DNA from: Corallococcus coralloides DSM 2259
GTDB lineage: Bacteria > Myxococcota > Myxococcia > Myxococcales > Myxococcaceae
Reading direction: 5' to 3'
NCBI RefSeq assembly: GCF_000255295.1
Contig: NC_017030.1
Span: forward strand, 6,546,328-6,610,327
DNA: 64,000 nucleotides
The translations under genes were made by a program, and so were the position numbers. The notes beneath the pieces were generated by a model. It was not told the DNA's origin, did no database searches, and saw only the letters and a program-made list of their open reading frames with translations. Shown piece after piece: positions 42,709 through 51,700 of the stretch. Position 1 is the stretch's first letter, and the number at the start of each line of letters is the position of its first letter.

Positions 42709-44466
42709 TCAGTCCGGGAGCGCAACCTCCTCGTCGTCCTCGAACTTCCGTTGGCGCTTTGTTCCGTCCGCGAACCAGAAGGTCCAGAGCCCCTCCTTCT
42801 TGCCGTCCCTGTACGCGCCCTCGAACCGCTTCGCATCAACCGGGAACGACCGTCCAAAGTCCCCGCTCAGGAACGGCAGATCAAAAGTGTTATCGGGGGC
42901 GCGCCAGTAGGTCCAAGGCCCGTCCTTACTGCCGGCACTGTACGTCCCTTCGGACTCCTTCTTCCCGCCGTTGCCCCAGGAGGTCCACAGCCCTTCCCTC
43001 CTGCCCTGCCTGTACAGGCCCTCCTCCCGCTTCTTCCCGTTCTCGTGCCAGGAGACCCAGTTCCCCTCCTGAAGGCCGGCCTCGTACATCCCGAACTGCC
43101 CGCCTCCGGACTCATCGCCGAGGTTGAAGGGGCCCTCTCTCTTTCCATCTTTGTAGGTCCCCTCCTCCTGCTTGTTGCCGTTGGAGAACCAAGAGATCCA
43201 CCGCCCCTCGCGCACACCGTCCGCGTACGTCCCCTCCATCTGCTTCTTCCCTTTGCAGTACCAGTGGGTCCACAGGCCCTCCCGAACGCCGCCCACGCAC
43301 GTCCCCTCCTCGTGCTCTTCGGTCCGATTCCCGAGGAGCCAGGGCCCGTCCCGAACGCCGTCTCTGTACACGCCACCGAAGTCGATGAATTCTTCCCCAC
43401 CCCCGTAGTCGCTCGCGTCGAACCAGTAGGTCCAGGGCCCTTCCCGAACGCCGTCCTCGAAAATCCCCTCGGACTCCTTGTGGCCGGAATCAATGTCCCA
43501 GCCCCAGTGTCCCATTGGGAACTCAAGCTTGTAGCTCCAGCGTCCTTCTCGAACGCCGGCCCAATACGTTCGCTCGAGCGGGTCGCCGGACTCACGCATG
43601 TAGGTCGGTAGCTTCGCTCGACCGCGGTTGGGGGCGTCGTACTCCCGGCTTCCGTGCGGCGCCGCGTCGTCGCTCCAAAGCACTAGGCGAACGCCGTCCT
43701 TGAAGATCCCCTTGGACATCAGGACGTAATCCTCGCCCGCCTCCTCGTCGGTCCAGAGACCCGTTCGCACGCCCGCCTCATACGTGCCCCTTGAGACGGT
43801 CCCGTCGGGAAATCGCAAGGTCCAGAGTCCGTGGCGAAGACCGCCGTTGTAGGTCCCCGTTTTCTCAGTCCTTCCAAGCGCGGACTGGAAGGTCCAGAGC
43901 CCGTCCCGAAGGCCGCCCTTGTACGTCCCCTCTGCGCTCGTTTTGTCCGGAAACGAGTGGTGCCAGAACTCCTCTCTGAGGCCGCTCTCGTAGATTCCCT
44001 TTTGCTGCAGTTTTCCCTCCTCGCTCCAGAGGGCCCAGAGGCCCTCACGGGCGCCGTCCGAGTACGTTCCCTTCGACTGCACCTTCCCGTTCTCGTACCA
44101 GGAGGTCCAGAGCCCCTCCTTCTTGCCGTCCTTGAACGTTCCCTCGGACTCCAGCGCTCCGTGTGAGGACCAGAAGGTCCAGAGCCCCTCCTTCTTGTCG
44201 TCCCGAAAGGTCCCGGTGGAGTGCCTCTTTCCGTTCTCGTACCAGTAGGTCCAGAGCCCCTCTTTCTTGCCGTCCTTGTTCTCCCCATCGTAGCGGGCGA
44301 GCGGAACCGCGCCGCCCGACGCCGCCACCGCGCGCACCCGGCGTTGGTTCGGAAGTACGGCGGACGAAAAGTCGAAGTTCAGCCAGTCGGCGAGCGTCTC
44401 TTCGCAGGTGACGCACCGGTCGAACCCGGTGTGATGATTAGACAGGCAGCTTGGGCAGTGGAGCAT
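42709..44466 (-). CDS. MORN-repeat protein with N-terminal zinc ribbon
   Basis: From ATG 44466 the protein has about 585 residues; TTG 44502 is an alternative start. The N-terminus has two CxxC pairs (HCPSC and CVTCEE), a likely zinc ribbon. The rest is about 18 tandem repeats of 23-25 residues of the type GTYKDGKKEGLWTFWYENGK, i.e. MORN_2/YwqK repeats, a long solvent-exposed beta structure. YwqK-type repeats appear in antitoxins of polymorphic toxins and as binding scaffolds. Its position between the island border and the BREX operon suggests an accessory or immunity role, but this is only context. Confidence 0.8.
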   Translation of the reverse strand: MLHCPSCLSNHHTGFDRCVTCEETLADWLNFDFSSAVLPNQRRVRAVAASGGAVPLARYDGENKDGKKEGLWTYWYENGKRHSTGTFRDDKKEGLWTFWSSHGALESEGTFKDGKKEGLWTSWYENGKVQSKGTYSDGAREGLWALWSEEGKLQQKGIYESGLREEFWHHSFPDKTSAEGTYKGGLRDGLWTFQSALGRTEKTGTYNGGLRHGLWTLRFPDGTVSRGTYEAGVRTGLWTDEEAGEDYVLMSKGIFKDGVRLVLWSDDAAPHGSREYDAPNRGRAKLPTYMRESGDPLERTYWAGVREGRWSYKLEFPMGHWGWDIDSGHKESEGIFEDGVREGPWTYWFDASDYGGGEEFIDFGGVYRDGVRDGPWLLGNRTEEHEEGTCVGGVREGLWTHWYCKGKKQMEGTYADGVREGRWISWFSNGNKQEEGTYKDGKREGPFNLGDESGGGQFGMYEAGLQEGNWVSWHENGKKREEGLYRQGRREGLWTSWGNGGKKESEGTYSAGSKDGPWTYWRAPDNTFDLPFLSGDFGRSFPVDAKRFEGAYRDGKKEGLWTFWFADGTKRQRKFEDDEEVALPD

Positions 44467-44568
44467 GGGAGGGTTCCGCGGCAGGCGTTGCTGCGAGGCC
44501 AACCCGCCCCGCCACTGGCCTCATTCTTGGCCACCGGGACTGTGGCGCAAGCACATGTAGCAGGGGGG

Positions 44569-44841
44569 CTACGGCGCCGCAGTTTCGCCCCTGGTGCTCC
44601 GCTCAGTCTGCCCGGCGCCGGGGACGGCTTGGTCTCCCCCCTCCAGGCGAGCCGATTCAACGAGGGTGTCGAGTCGGGTCTCCAGAGCCCTGGCCAGGGT
44701 CACAAGCGTCACGACGCTGATGTTCACTCGCCCGTACTCCACACGCTGAAGGTAGGCAGTGGTGATAATCGCAGCCTCTGCCAACCCCTCCAGGGGCATC
44801 CCACGCTTCAGCCGCGTCGCCCGCACATTCGCGGCAATCAT
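44569..44841 (-). CDS. Small XRE-type helix-turn-helix regulator
   Basis: The 90-residue protein from ATG 44841 (GAGGTGA ribosome site) is an HTH_XRE domain: IAANVRATRLKRGMPLEGLAEAAIITTAYLQRVEYGRVNISVVTLVTLARALETRLDTLVE, followed by a short polar tail. It lies 150 bases downstream of brxHI on the same strand, so it may be the last gene of the BREX transcript or have its own promoter in that gap. A regulator of the operon or of the MORN gene is likely. Confidence 0.82.
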   Translation of the reverse strand: MIAANVRATRLKRGMPLEGLAEAAIITTAYLQRVEYGRVNISVVTLVTLARALETRLDTLVESARLEGGDQAVPGAGQTERSTRGETAAP

Positions 44842-44991
44842 TCACCTCAACGACGACAAGCTCTCGAAGGCCTCTGCGACATGAGCTGTAGCCATTCGAT
44901 CGGCGTCACCAGCGGGCCCAGCGCAGCAGCGTCGGGCGCCAGCGGTGTCGATGGCGGCATCGGCTTTGGAAGGGCTTGGTCCTCAGCGCAA

Positions 44992-47745
44992 TCAGTTACC
45001 TCCCCCCGCGCCGGGTGCGACACCTGCGTCTTTGAACCGATCGTACAGCGCGAGGAGAATCTCGGCGTCGAGAGCGGCGTAGCTTAACTGGTCGGCTTCG
45101 AGCGGGCGGCGGCTCCAGTTGGAAGTCTGTGAGGACTTGTCGAGGACGATGCCAAGCTCGCGCTCGCAGACCATCGCGAGGCTGTGGCCGCCGAGGGCGT
45201 CGGTGCCGCGTGCGCGCCGAGAGGCCGCCAGCGTGTCGAAGACGCCGTCGAGGGCGATTCCGAGGGCTGCGAGCACGCGGCGTTCGAAACGGGCGTTATG
45301 GATGACCTTCAGGGGGGTGGGGCCGCTCAGCACGTCGACGATGGGCTGGAGGTCGCCGACGGCCAGTGGGTCGATGAGGAAGGTTCTCGTGCGCGTGGCT
45401 ATTTGCAAAAGGTAGAGCGTGCCGAAGTCGAGCGCAGTCTCGACGTCGAGGCCGACCACCTCGGCGGCGCGAAGTTCCTCGCTGACAGCGCGCAGTGCTG
45501 CCAGCGTGTCCACCCACTGGACGTCGTTCTTCGGCGCTGCGGCAACGCCCGGGAGGCCGCGCAAGGTAAGCTCAAGGGGCAGCGGGCCGGTGACCTCGAC
45601 GTCGGCAAGGCGCATGCCGGTCGGTCGCGCGGCCACGCGGGAGCCGTTGACCCTCACGTTGGCGAGGAATCGCAGGGTACCCGCTTGATCTAGGAGGCGC
45701 TCGGACAGAAGCCGGTCTTCAGCCTCTTCAGGAAGGCATGGTTGGAATTTACTGAGCATTCCGCGCGCCATCTCGCGGGCAGCGCCGGCAGCGACGCGCT
45801 CCCAGTTCAAGTCGGCGAGCGAGCGGATCGCGTCGTCCGCAGCCGAGAAAGCGATGTCCTTGCAACGCAGCGAGAGGTTCCCCGCCACCCACTTCTTCCC
45901 GGACTTCTGCTCGAGGCCCGCCGCGAGGAGCCGGTTCACCGCACCGCCCGCGAAGGTGTGCCACTGGACGCCGTCGGGGTGGTCTTCGAGCGGTGCCGTG
46001 CCTTCCTCGAGGAGGCCGTCGTAGCTGTCACGCACGACAGCCAGCTCGGCGGCGGCGGCCTTGCTGAGCCACGCGCCCTCCTGCTTCTCGTGAAGCAGCA
46101 CGTCGAGCATTCCCTGGCAGAGCGCGTTCGAGAGCACACCCGGCAGTCCGAGCCAGCTCGGCACGCGGCCGTAGTCGGCGGGGCGCACGTGGAGCACGCC
46201 CTTGCCGTAGTCGATCTGCCCGACCTCCCACGCGCGCCCGGAGAGACGGAAACAGAGCGGGCCCGCGCTGGCGTCATGCATCGAGACGAAAAGCGCCTGG
46301 ATGTAGCCGACGTCTTCCTTGCCGTGCTGCACGCGCATGACCGGCGGCGCGGTGAAGACGGCGTAGAGCTCGAAGAAGTTCTTGCGGCCGTAGAGCTTCT
46401 CGCCGCGCTGGCCGAGCGACAGGAGCCCGTCGGCCTCGTAGAGAATCTCGCGCTCGAGCATCGTGTCGACCAGTTCTTGGACGCGCTCGGGGCGCACCGA
46501 TGAGAACGGGTACGCGGCCTCGACCCACGGCATCAGCGTGTGCCGCGAGATGCCTCCCTCCTGGAGGATGAGCGCCATCACCTGGTGCGCGAGCACGTGC
46601 ATCGCGTGAGCGGCGGGCGTGACGTCCTCCACCCATCCCGCCTCGGCGAGACGCAGCAGCGCCACCGACTGGAGCAGTGACTCAGAGCTCAGGCAGAAGA
46701 ACGTGCAGTTGGCGCGCGTGTTCGCGCGGCGGCCGGTGCGGCCGAGGCGCTGGAGGAACGAAGCGACCGAGGCCGGCGCGTCGACCTGGATGACCTGATC
46801 GAGGTCGCCGACATCGATGCCCAGCTCCATCGTAGAGGTGCAGACGATGGCCGTGTTCTGCCCCTTGGCGAACTGCTCCTCAGCGAGGGTGCGGTCGGCG
46901 CGGCTCACCGAGCTGTGGTGGATGAAGACCTCGACTCCTGTGCCAGCGAGAGCGTGCGCGACCTTCTCGGCCTTGCTGCGGCTCTCGACGAAGACGAGGC
47001 TCTTCTTGCCGCGCGCGACCTGCCCGATGGCTTTCGCGGCCTCGCTGATGTCAACGCACAGGTCGAGGCGCAGGTCACGCTGCGCCTTCGCCTTCGGCGG
47101 GTCGACGAGGCGGAACGGCCGCTTGCTCGAGCCCTGGAGCCACTCGCCGATGACATGCGGGTTGCCGACGGTGGCCGAGAGGCCGATGCGCTGGATGTCA
47201 CGGCCCGTCATCGCGACGAGGCGTTCGAGCAGACTCGCGAGGTGCGCGCCGCGATCGTCGGCGGCGAACGCATGCACCTCATCGATGATGACCGCCGAGA
47301 GCCCCGAGAAGAGCGACTTCGCGTCGGTGCGCTCGGAGATCATCATGACCTCAAGCGATTCGGGGGTGGTCATCAGGATGTGCGCGGGCGTCTCGCGGAA
47401 CTTCTTCTTCTTCGAGTCCGAGACATCGCCGTGCCACTTGAAGACCTCGAGGCCTACCATGCGCGCGTACGACGAGAGCCGCTCCTCTTGGTTGTTGAGG
47501 AGCGCGCGGATGGGGCACACGTAGAGCGCGCAGACGGGCTTCAGGTCCTCCGTGAGAATCCGCGAGAGCACCGGGAAGATCGACGCCTCGGTCTTTCCTC
47601 CGGCCGTCGGAGCGAGCACCACCGCGTTGCAGCCGTCGAGGATCGCGTCGATCGTCAGCTCCTGGACAGGGCGAAGCGAGCGCCAGCCCAGATCGTGGAT
47701 GATCGCGTGCTGTAGGTGCGGATGAAGGCGCTCGAGTCCGGCCAT
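44992..47745 (-). CDS. brxHI: BREX BrxHI helicase with C-terminal RNase D-like exonuclease
   Basis: The 917-residue protein has an Lhr-like superfamily 2 helicase core: Walker A APTAGGKT (45-52), DEVH in VIIDEVHAF (about 150), HHSSVSR, and QRLGRTGRRANTRA motif VI. After about residue 740 comes a complete DEDDy 3'-5' exonuclease: VVGLDVETALDFG (Asp, Glu), VIHNARFERRVLAALGIALDGVFDTL (Asp) and LSYAALDAEILLALY (Tyr, Asp). BrxHI is a core component of type 2 BREX. A fused RNase D/WRN-type exonuclease is notable and suggests unwinding coupled to degradation. It is the last core gene of the operon, 2 bases after brxD. Confidence 0.85.
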   Translation of the reverse strand: MAGLERLHPHLQHAIIHDLGWRSLRPVQELTIDAILDGCNAVVLAPTAGGKTEASIFPVLSRILTEDLKPVCALYVCPIRALLNNQEERLSSYARMVGLEVFKWHGDVSDSKKKKFRETPAHILMTTPESLEVMMISERTDAKSLFSGLSAVIIDEVHAFAADDRGAHLASLLERLVAMTGRDIQRIGLSATVGNPHVIGEWLQGSSKRPFRLVDPPKAKAQRDLRLDLCVDISEAAKAIGQVARGKKSLVFVESRSKAEKVAHALAGTGVEVFIHHSSVSRADRTLAEEQFAKGQNTAIVCTSTMELGIDVGDLDQVIQVDAPASVASFLQRLGRTGRRANTRANCTFFCLSSESLLQSVALLRLAEAGWVEDVTPAAHAMHVLAHQVMALILQEGGISRHTLMPWVEAAYPFSSVRPERVQELVDTMLEREILYEADGLLSLGQRGEKLYGRKNFFELYAVFTAPPVMRVQHGKEDVGYIQALFVSMHDASAGPLCFRLSGRAWEVGQIDYGKGVLHVRPADYGRVPSWLGLPGVLSNALCQGMLDVLLHEKQEGAWLSKAAAAELAVVRDSYDGLLEEGTAPLEDHPDGVQWHTFAGGAVNRLLAAGLEQKSGKKWVAGNLSLRCKDIAFSAADDAIRSLADLNWERVAAGAAREMARGMLSKFQPCLPEEAEDRLLSERLLDQAGTLRFLANVRVNGSRVAARPTGMRLADVEVTGPLPLELTLRGLPGVAAAPKNDVQWVDTLAALRAVSEELRAAEVVGLDVETALDFGTLYLLQIATRTRTFLIDPLAVGDLQPIVDVLSGPTPLKVIHNARFERRVLAALGIALDGVFDTLAASRRARGTDALGGHSLAMVCERELGIVLDKSSQTSNWSRRPLEADQLSYAALDAEILLALYDRFKDAGVAPGAGGGN

Positions 47746-47747
47746 AG

Positions 47748-49118
47748 CTACCCGTCCAGCCGTTTCCGCGCCGGAGCCGGGGGCGGTCCCTCGCTGTCGT
47801 TTGAAGTCGGCTCTTCGGGCTCCTCGGGCGGCTCTTCGACGGGGCGCCCGTGCTTGGCGGCGAGCTCCTCGGCGGTGAGCTTTCCGTCGTCGAGCTCGAG
47901 CTTGTAGTGCTCGCGCGGATCGTAGGCCTCGTGGATGTCGACGCGGTCCATCACGTCGATCAGCTCGCGGAGGAACATGCGCGGCGCCAGCGCCACCTTG
48001 CCGCCGAAGCCCGCCGTGACCTGCGTCACGAGCCCCTGGAGAAACGCGTCGCTGACGCGCTCGGTGAGGCGCGCCGGATTCTTCGCGGGGTACAAGTTGC
48101 GGATGCGAGCGCCTACCGTGAGCAGGCGGTCGTCCATGAACGGCGTGAGCCGCACCTGCGGAGCCTTCAGGTTGTCGAAGCGAGAGTCCTCAGAGAAGTT
48201 CACCTGCACGCGCTGGTACAGCGGCGCGAGCGCCTTCAATCCCTTGTAGCCCTCGAAGAAGTCGCGCGTGCCCGTCACCACCAGGTACAGCCCGGGCAGC
48301 TCTTCCTTCGCGAGCATGTCCATGAGCTGCCGGAGCGCATTTAGCGACTTCTCGCGCGTCTGCGTGTTCATGCGCTGCACGGTCTCGACCTCGTCGAGGA
48401 CGACGACGAGCCCGGCGTAGCCCGACTGCCGGAGCAACTGGAGCAGCCCGGCCAGGAACGTCAGCGACGCCTGGCCATCGACCTTGCCCTTCACGCCCGC
48501 CGCTGCGAGCACGGAGCGATCCGTGTGCGGCTGCCCTGCGAGCCACGCGAGCAGGCCCTGTGCGGTGGCGAAGTCGCCCTCGTGCGTTGCTCGATGGTAA
48601 GCGCGGAGCACCTGCGCGAAGGCGGGGTTACGCTTCGAGAGGTCGGCGAGCTTGTCCTCGAGCCGCTGCTCGGTCGCGTCGGCGAAGCCAGGGTCGTCCT
48701 CGCTGATACCGCGCAGGCGCGTGACCTCGTCGCCGACCTGATAGAGCCACCCCTCGACGATGGCTTGGAACGCGTTGGGCCCGTCGGCTGCTGTCTCGAG
48801 CTTCTCGATGAGGCGCCGGTACACCGTCTCCAGGTGATGGAGCGGTGTATCGTTGATCGAGATCTGTACCTCTGAAGATGCGAACTTCCGCTCGCGCGCC
48901 TTCGCGCACAGGTAGCGCGCGGCGAAGGTCTTGCCGGTGCCGTACTCGCCGCGAATCCACTTCGACAGGCCCTTGCCGCCGGCGACGAAGTCGAGGTCCT
49001 CGTTGACCGCCCCAACGAGCGCGTCGAGGCCGGTCGCGAAGTGTTCGAGCCCCACATTCGGCACGAGGCCGCTGCGGAGCGCATTCACGATGGCTGCTGA
49101 TTCAGGGACGACAGCCAT
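47748..49118 (-). CDS. brxD: BREX ATP-binding protein BrxD
   Basis: The 456-residue protein has Walker A GEYGTGKT (57-64) and Walker B LVVVLDEVE (237-245), with the DUF2791-type sequence GLSKWIRGEYGTGKTFAARYLCAKARE, FEGYKGLKALAPLYQRVQV and FGGKVALAPRMFLRELIDVMDRVD typical of BrxD. The C-terminal 50 residues are acidic and Pro-rich. BrxD is an AAA-type ATPase specific to BREX types with BrxHI. The start overlaps the last base of the PglZ stop. Confidence 0.92.
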   Translation of the reverse strand: MAVVPESAAIVNALRSGLVPNVGLEHFATGLDALVGAVNEDLDFVAGGKGLSKWIRGEYGTGKTFAARYLCAKARERKFASSEVQISINDTPLHHLETVYRRLIEKLETAADGPNAFQAIVEGWLYQVGDEVTRLRGISEDDPGFADATEQRLEDKLADLSKRNPAFAQVLRAYHRATHEGDFATAQGLLAWLAGQPHTDRSVLAAAGVKGKVDGQASLTFLAGLLQLLRQSGYAGLVVVLDEVETVQRMNTQTREKSLNALRQLMDMLAKEELPGLYLVVTGTRDFFEGYKGLKALAPLYQRVQVNFSEDSRFDNLKAPQVRLTPFMDDRLLTVGARIRNLYPAKNPARLTERVSDAFLQGLVTQVTAGFGGKVALAPRMFLRELIDVMDRVDIHEAYDPREHYKLELDDGKLTAEELAAKHGRPVEEPPEEPEEPTSNDSEGPPPAPARKRLDG

Positions 49119-51700
49119 CAGCGTCCCTCCTTCGGCTGGTAGCGGTACATGGTCTCCCCACTCGGCAGGACTTCATCGCTGAAGAGAACGTGGCCCCCCT
49201 CGTGGAGGGTCCGGCGCAGCGACCGCATGAGTCCGTTGAGACGGCCCGGGTTCTTCTTGAGACGCTCGGCCAGCTCGCTCGCCCGGGCAGAGCCGGTCTC
49301 GCGCAGGAGCACGAGGATGCTCTTCTCGTCGAGGCTGAGCTTCGCGAGCAACTCCTTGGGGATGGGCAGCGAGTCCGCCTTGTCGGCCGGGTTGAACAGC
49401 GAGAGCTGCGCCTTCGGCTTCGCGGGGACTTCGTCCGACGGCAGCGGCGTCACGATCGGCGGCTGTACCGGCTTCACCTCGGTGGTGACCTCGGCGAGCG
49501 CACCGCGTCCGTACCACCACGCGGGCTCGTCGGCATGGAGGCCATCGCGCTCCAGCCACGCAAGCGGGACGACCACCTCTTCGAGCCCACAGCCGCCGTG
49601 GAATCCGACCTGCGACCCGCCGAGATAGGCGCCCGAACGCCAGGCAAAGGCGCGCCGCTCGGGCGGTCCGCCGAGCCCGGCGATGTTGATCTCGATGAAG
49701 CCCTCGGGCACCGGTTCGTGCTTGCCGAGCGCGGTGTATCTTGGCGTCTTGCCGTTACCGGAGCGGAGCGACTTGTCGACGAAGAGGCTGTGGCCGTGGT
49801 CGGCAGTGATGAGCACGCGCCGCTTCGCCTTGAGCGCCACTCGCAGGGCGGGCTTGAAGGCGGTGATGTCCTCCGGCGAGATCTTCACTGTCGCGCCCGT
49901 ATTCGACGAACCGATCTGGTCGTCGACCGCGTTGAACACGACGCCGACCACCGAGAGCGACTCGTCCTCAAGTGCGGAAAGAAGCTCCTGGCCGCCGTCG
50001 GTCAGGTCCCCCTTGAGGAAGAGACGCCGATTGCGGCTGCCTAGCGCGGCGTTTTGGTTGAAGCGCGCTTTGTCGGTCTTCGCCTCGTCCTGGTCCCTGA
50101 ACACGGTCTCGGAGATGAGCGGGTCGTTCGGCAGCTCGCCGAGGAAGATGGCGCCGCGTGCGTGGCTCGTGATGGTCGGCAGCGGCGAGAGCGCCGGAAG
50201 GCCTGCGACGAGCCCACTTGCGTCGGGCTTGATGCCGAGTGGGAACGAGCTGTCCTGCGCGAGCGCGTAGAGCAACTCGAGGAACACCGGGTAACTGCAG
50301 CCGTCGAGCACGACGAGGAAGAGGCGCGCGTCGGGCTCATGCTGCCACACGGGCGCGACTGTGCGCTTCCAGAGTCGGTGCAGCGGCGTGAGCCCCTCGC
50401 GGTGGAGCGCGGCCTCGTAACCGCCGGAGAGTGTCTCGGCGAAGTGGCGGTTCTCGCGGTCGCGGCGCTCACGGCACGCGGCGAGCAGCTTGTTGGCCTC
50501 GGCGTGGTAGTGGACGCTGCTCGCGAGCGCGCGGCGCAGTTGCATCATCGCCAGGTCGACGAACGCACCACCCCGCTGGTAGTCGCGCACCTGCTCAAGC
50601 AGGTCGAGCTTCGGGCTGAAGGGCTGGTTGAGGTAGCGCGAGATGCGCGCCATCGACTCGAGCACCGCGAGGTCGCCGCGATGCATGCGCGCCGCGCGGT
50701 GGTTCGACAGCCACGTGATGTCGGCTGCGCTGATCGCTTTCCCGCTGGCCGCCTGCTGCGCGAGTTCGTGACAGCGGTCAGAGAATGCGAGCGGAAGCAC
50801 GCGACTGGTTTGGAGCTGGGTGGGCGTGAGGCTCTCGCGCCCGACGCGATCAGCGCCGGCGAGAAGGTCACCCGCCGCGTCGCCCAGGAGCGCCAGCGTC
50901 TCCTCCGCGAGTCGCGCGACGGTGCGCCGAAGAATGCGCCGGTCCATCTCGAGCGGCGGCTCGGTGGCTGCCCTCCAAAGCGGGCCCCACGCGGGCTTCG
51001 GCAGCTCGGCGGCTTCGACTGTGAGGACCGCGCCGTAGACAACGAGATCGCGCAGGCGCTTCTCGGGCTCGGCGAGCGCCCATGCGAGAAGGCGCCCCTC
51101 GTCGCCATGAAGTGAGGGCATCGCGTCACGCACGAGCTGGCTGATGTTCGGCGACCAGCGTGGCGGCTCCTGTACCCAGGCGGCCAGAAGCTGCGCGGGG
51201 CTGCGCGTCCGCACCTGCTCGCCCACGCTCACGTCGACGAGCAGCTCCGTAAGCAGCCGGCGGTCGACCACCGTGGGCAGCGTGCGGTGGCTCATCGCGA
51301 AGCCCAGGCGTTCGACGTTCTCGAGCGCGAGCTGTTGCATGTAGGGCGCGTCGGCGCCGACCACTCGCACGCCGAGTACGACCTCGAGCACGTCGTTCAC
51401 CGAGAGCGCGTGGACGCGCTGATTGCGCGCGCGCCGCAGCAAGTCCGGGGCGTTCTGGATACGCCTCGCCACGTCCTCGGGCATCACGGCGATGAGCGGC
51501 GCTCCTTTCGCCTTCCACAACAAGTGCCGAAGTCCGAGCTCGGACGAGATTCGATGCACGCCGTAGGAGCCCTTCGGCGTCGGCATCTGGTCCGGCAGGT
51601 TCTCGAGCCCTTCGCCGTCGATCACGAGCAGGTAGCCCGTCTCGCTGGCACCACCAGATTGCTCGAGGAGCCGACGGAGAAGGAGCTGGGCAGCGCTCAC
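49118..51700 (-). CDS. pglZ: BREX-2 PglZ, alkaline-phosphatase-superfamily protein
   Basis: The 860-residue protein contains the PglZ phosphatase-fold core: RLFLVVLDGCSYPVFLELLYAL with metal-ligand Asp near 463, SLSVVGVVFNAVDDQIG, and VLITADHGHSLFVDKS with Asp-His near 632. The N-terminal 400 residues are helical and particular to the type 2 form, which ends in a winged-helix-like tail (SARASELAERLKKNPGRLNGLMRSLRRTLHEGG). PglZ is the defining BREX protein. It overlaps pglY by 4 bases (ATGA-type coupling). Confidence 0.93.
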   Translation of the reverse strand: MSAAQLLLRRLLEQSGGASETGYLLVIDGEGLENLPDQMPTPKGSYGVHRISSELGLRHLLWKAKGAPLIAVMPEDVARRIQNAPDLLRRARNQRVHALSVNDVLEVVLGVRVVGADAPYMQQLALENVERLGFAMSHRTLPTVVDRRLLTELLVDVSVGEQVRTRSPAQLLAAWVQEPPRWSPNISQLVRDAMPSLHGDEGRLLAWALAEPEKRLRDLVVYGAVLTVEAAELPKPAWGPLWRAATEPPLEMDRRILRRTVARLAEETLALLGDAAGDLLAGADRVGRESLTPTQLQTSRVLPLAFSDRCHELAQQAASGKAISAADITWLSNHRAARMHRGDLAVLESMARISRYLNQPFSPKLDLLEQVRDYQRGGAFVDLAMMQLRRALASSVHYHAEANKLLAACRERRDRENRHFAETLSGGYEAALHREGLTPLHRLWKRTVAPVWQHEPDARLFLVVLDGCSYPVFLELLYALAQDSSFPLGIKPDASGLVAGLPALSPLPTITSHARGAIFLGELPNDPLISETVFRDQDEAKTDKARFNQNAALGSRNRRLFLKGDLTDGGQELLSALEDESLSVVGVVFNAVDDQIGSSNTGATVKISPEDITAFKPALRVALKAKRRVLITADHGHSLFVDKSLRSGNGKTPRYTALGKHEPVPEGFIEINIAGLGGPPERRAFAWRSGAYLGGSQVGFHGGCGLEEVVVPLAWLERDGLHADEPAWWYGRGALAEVTTEVKPVQPPIVTPLPSDEVPAKPKAQLSLFNPADKADSLPIPKELLAKLSLDEKSILVLLRETGSARASELAERLKKNPGRLNGLMRSLRRTLHEGGHVLFSDEVLPSGETMYRYQPKEGR

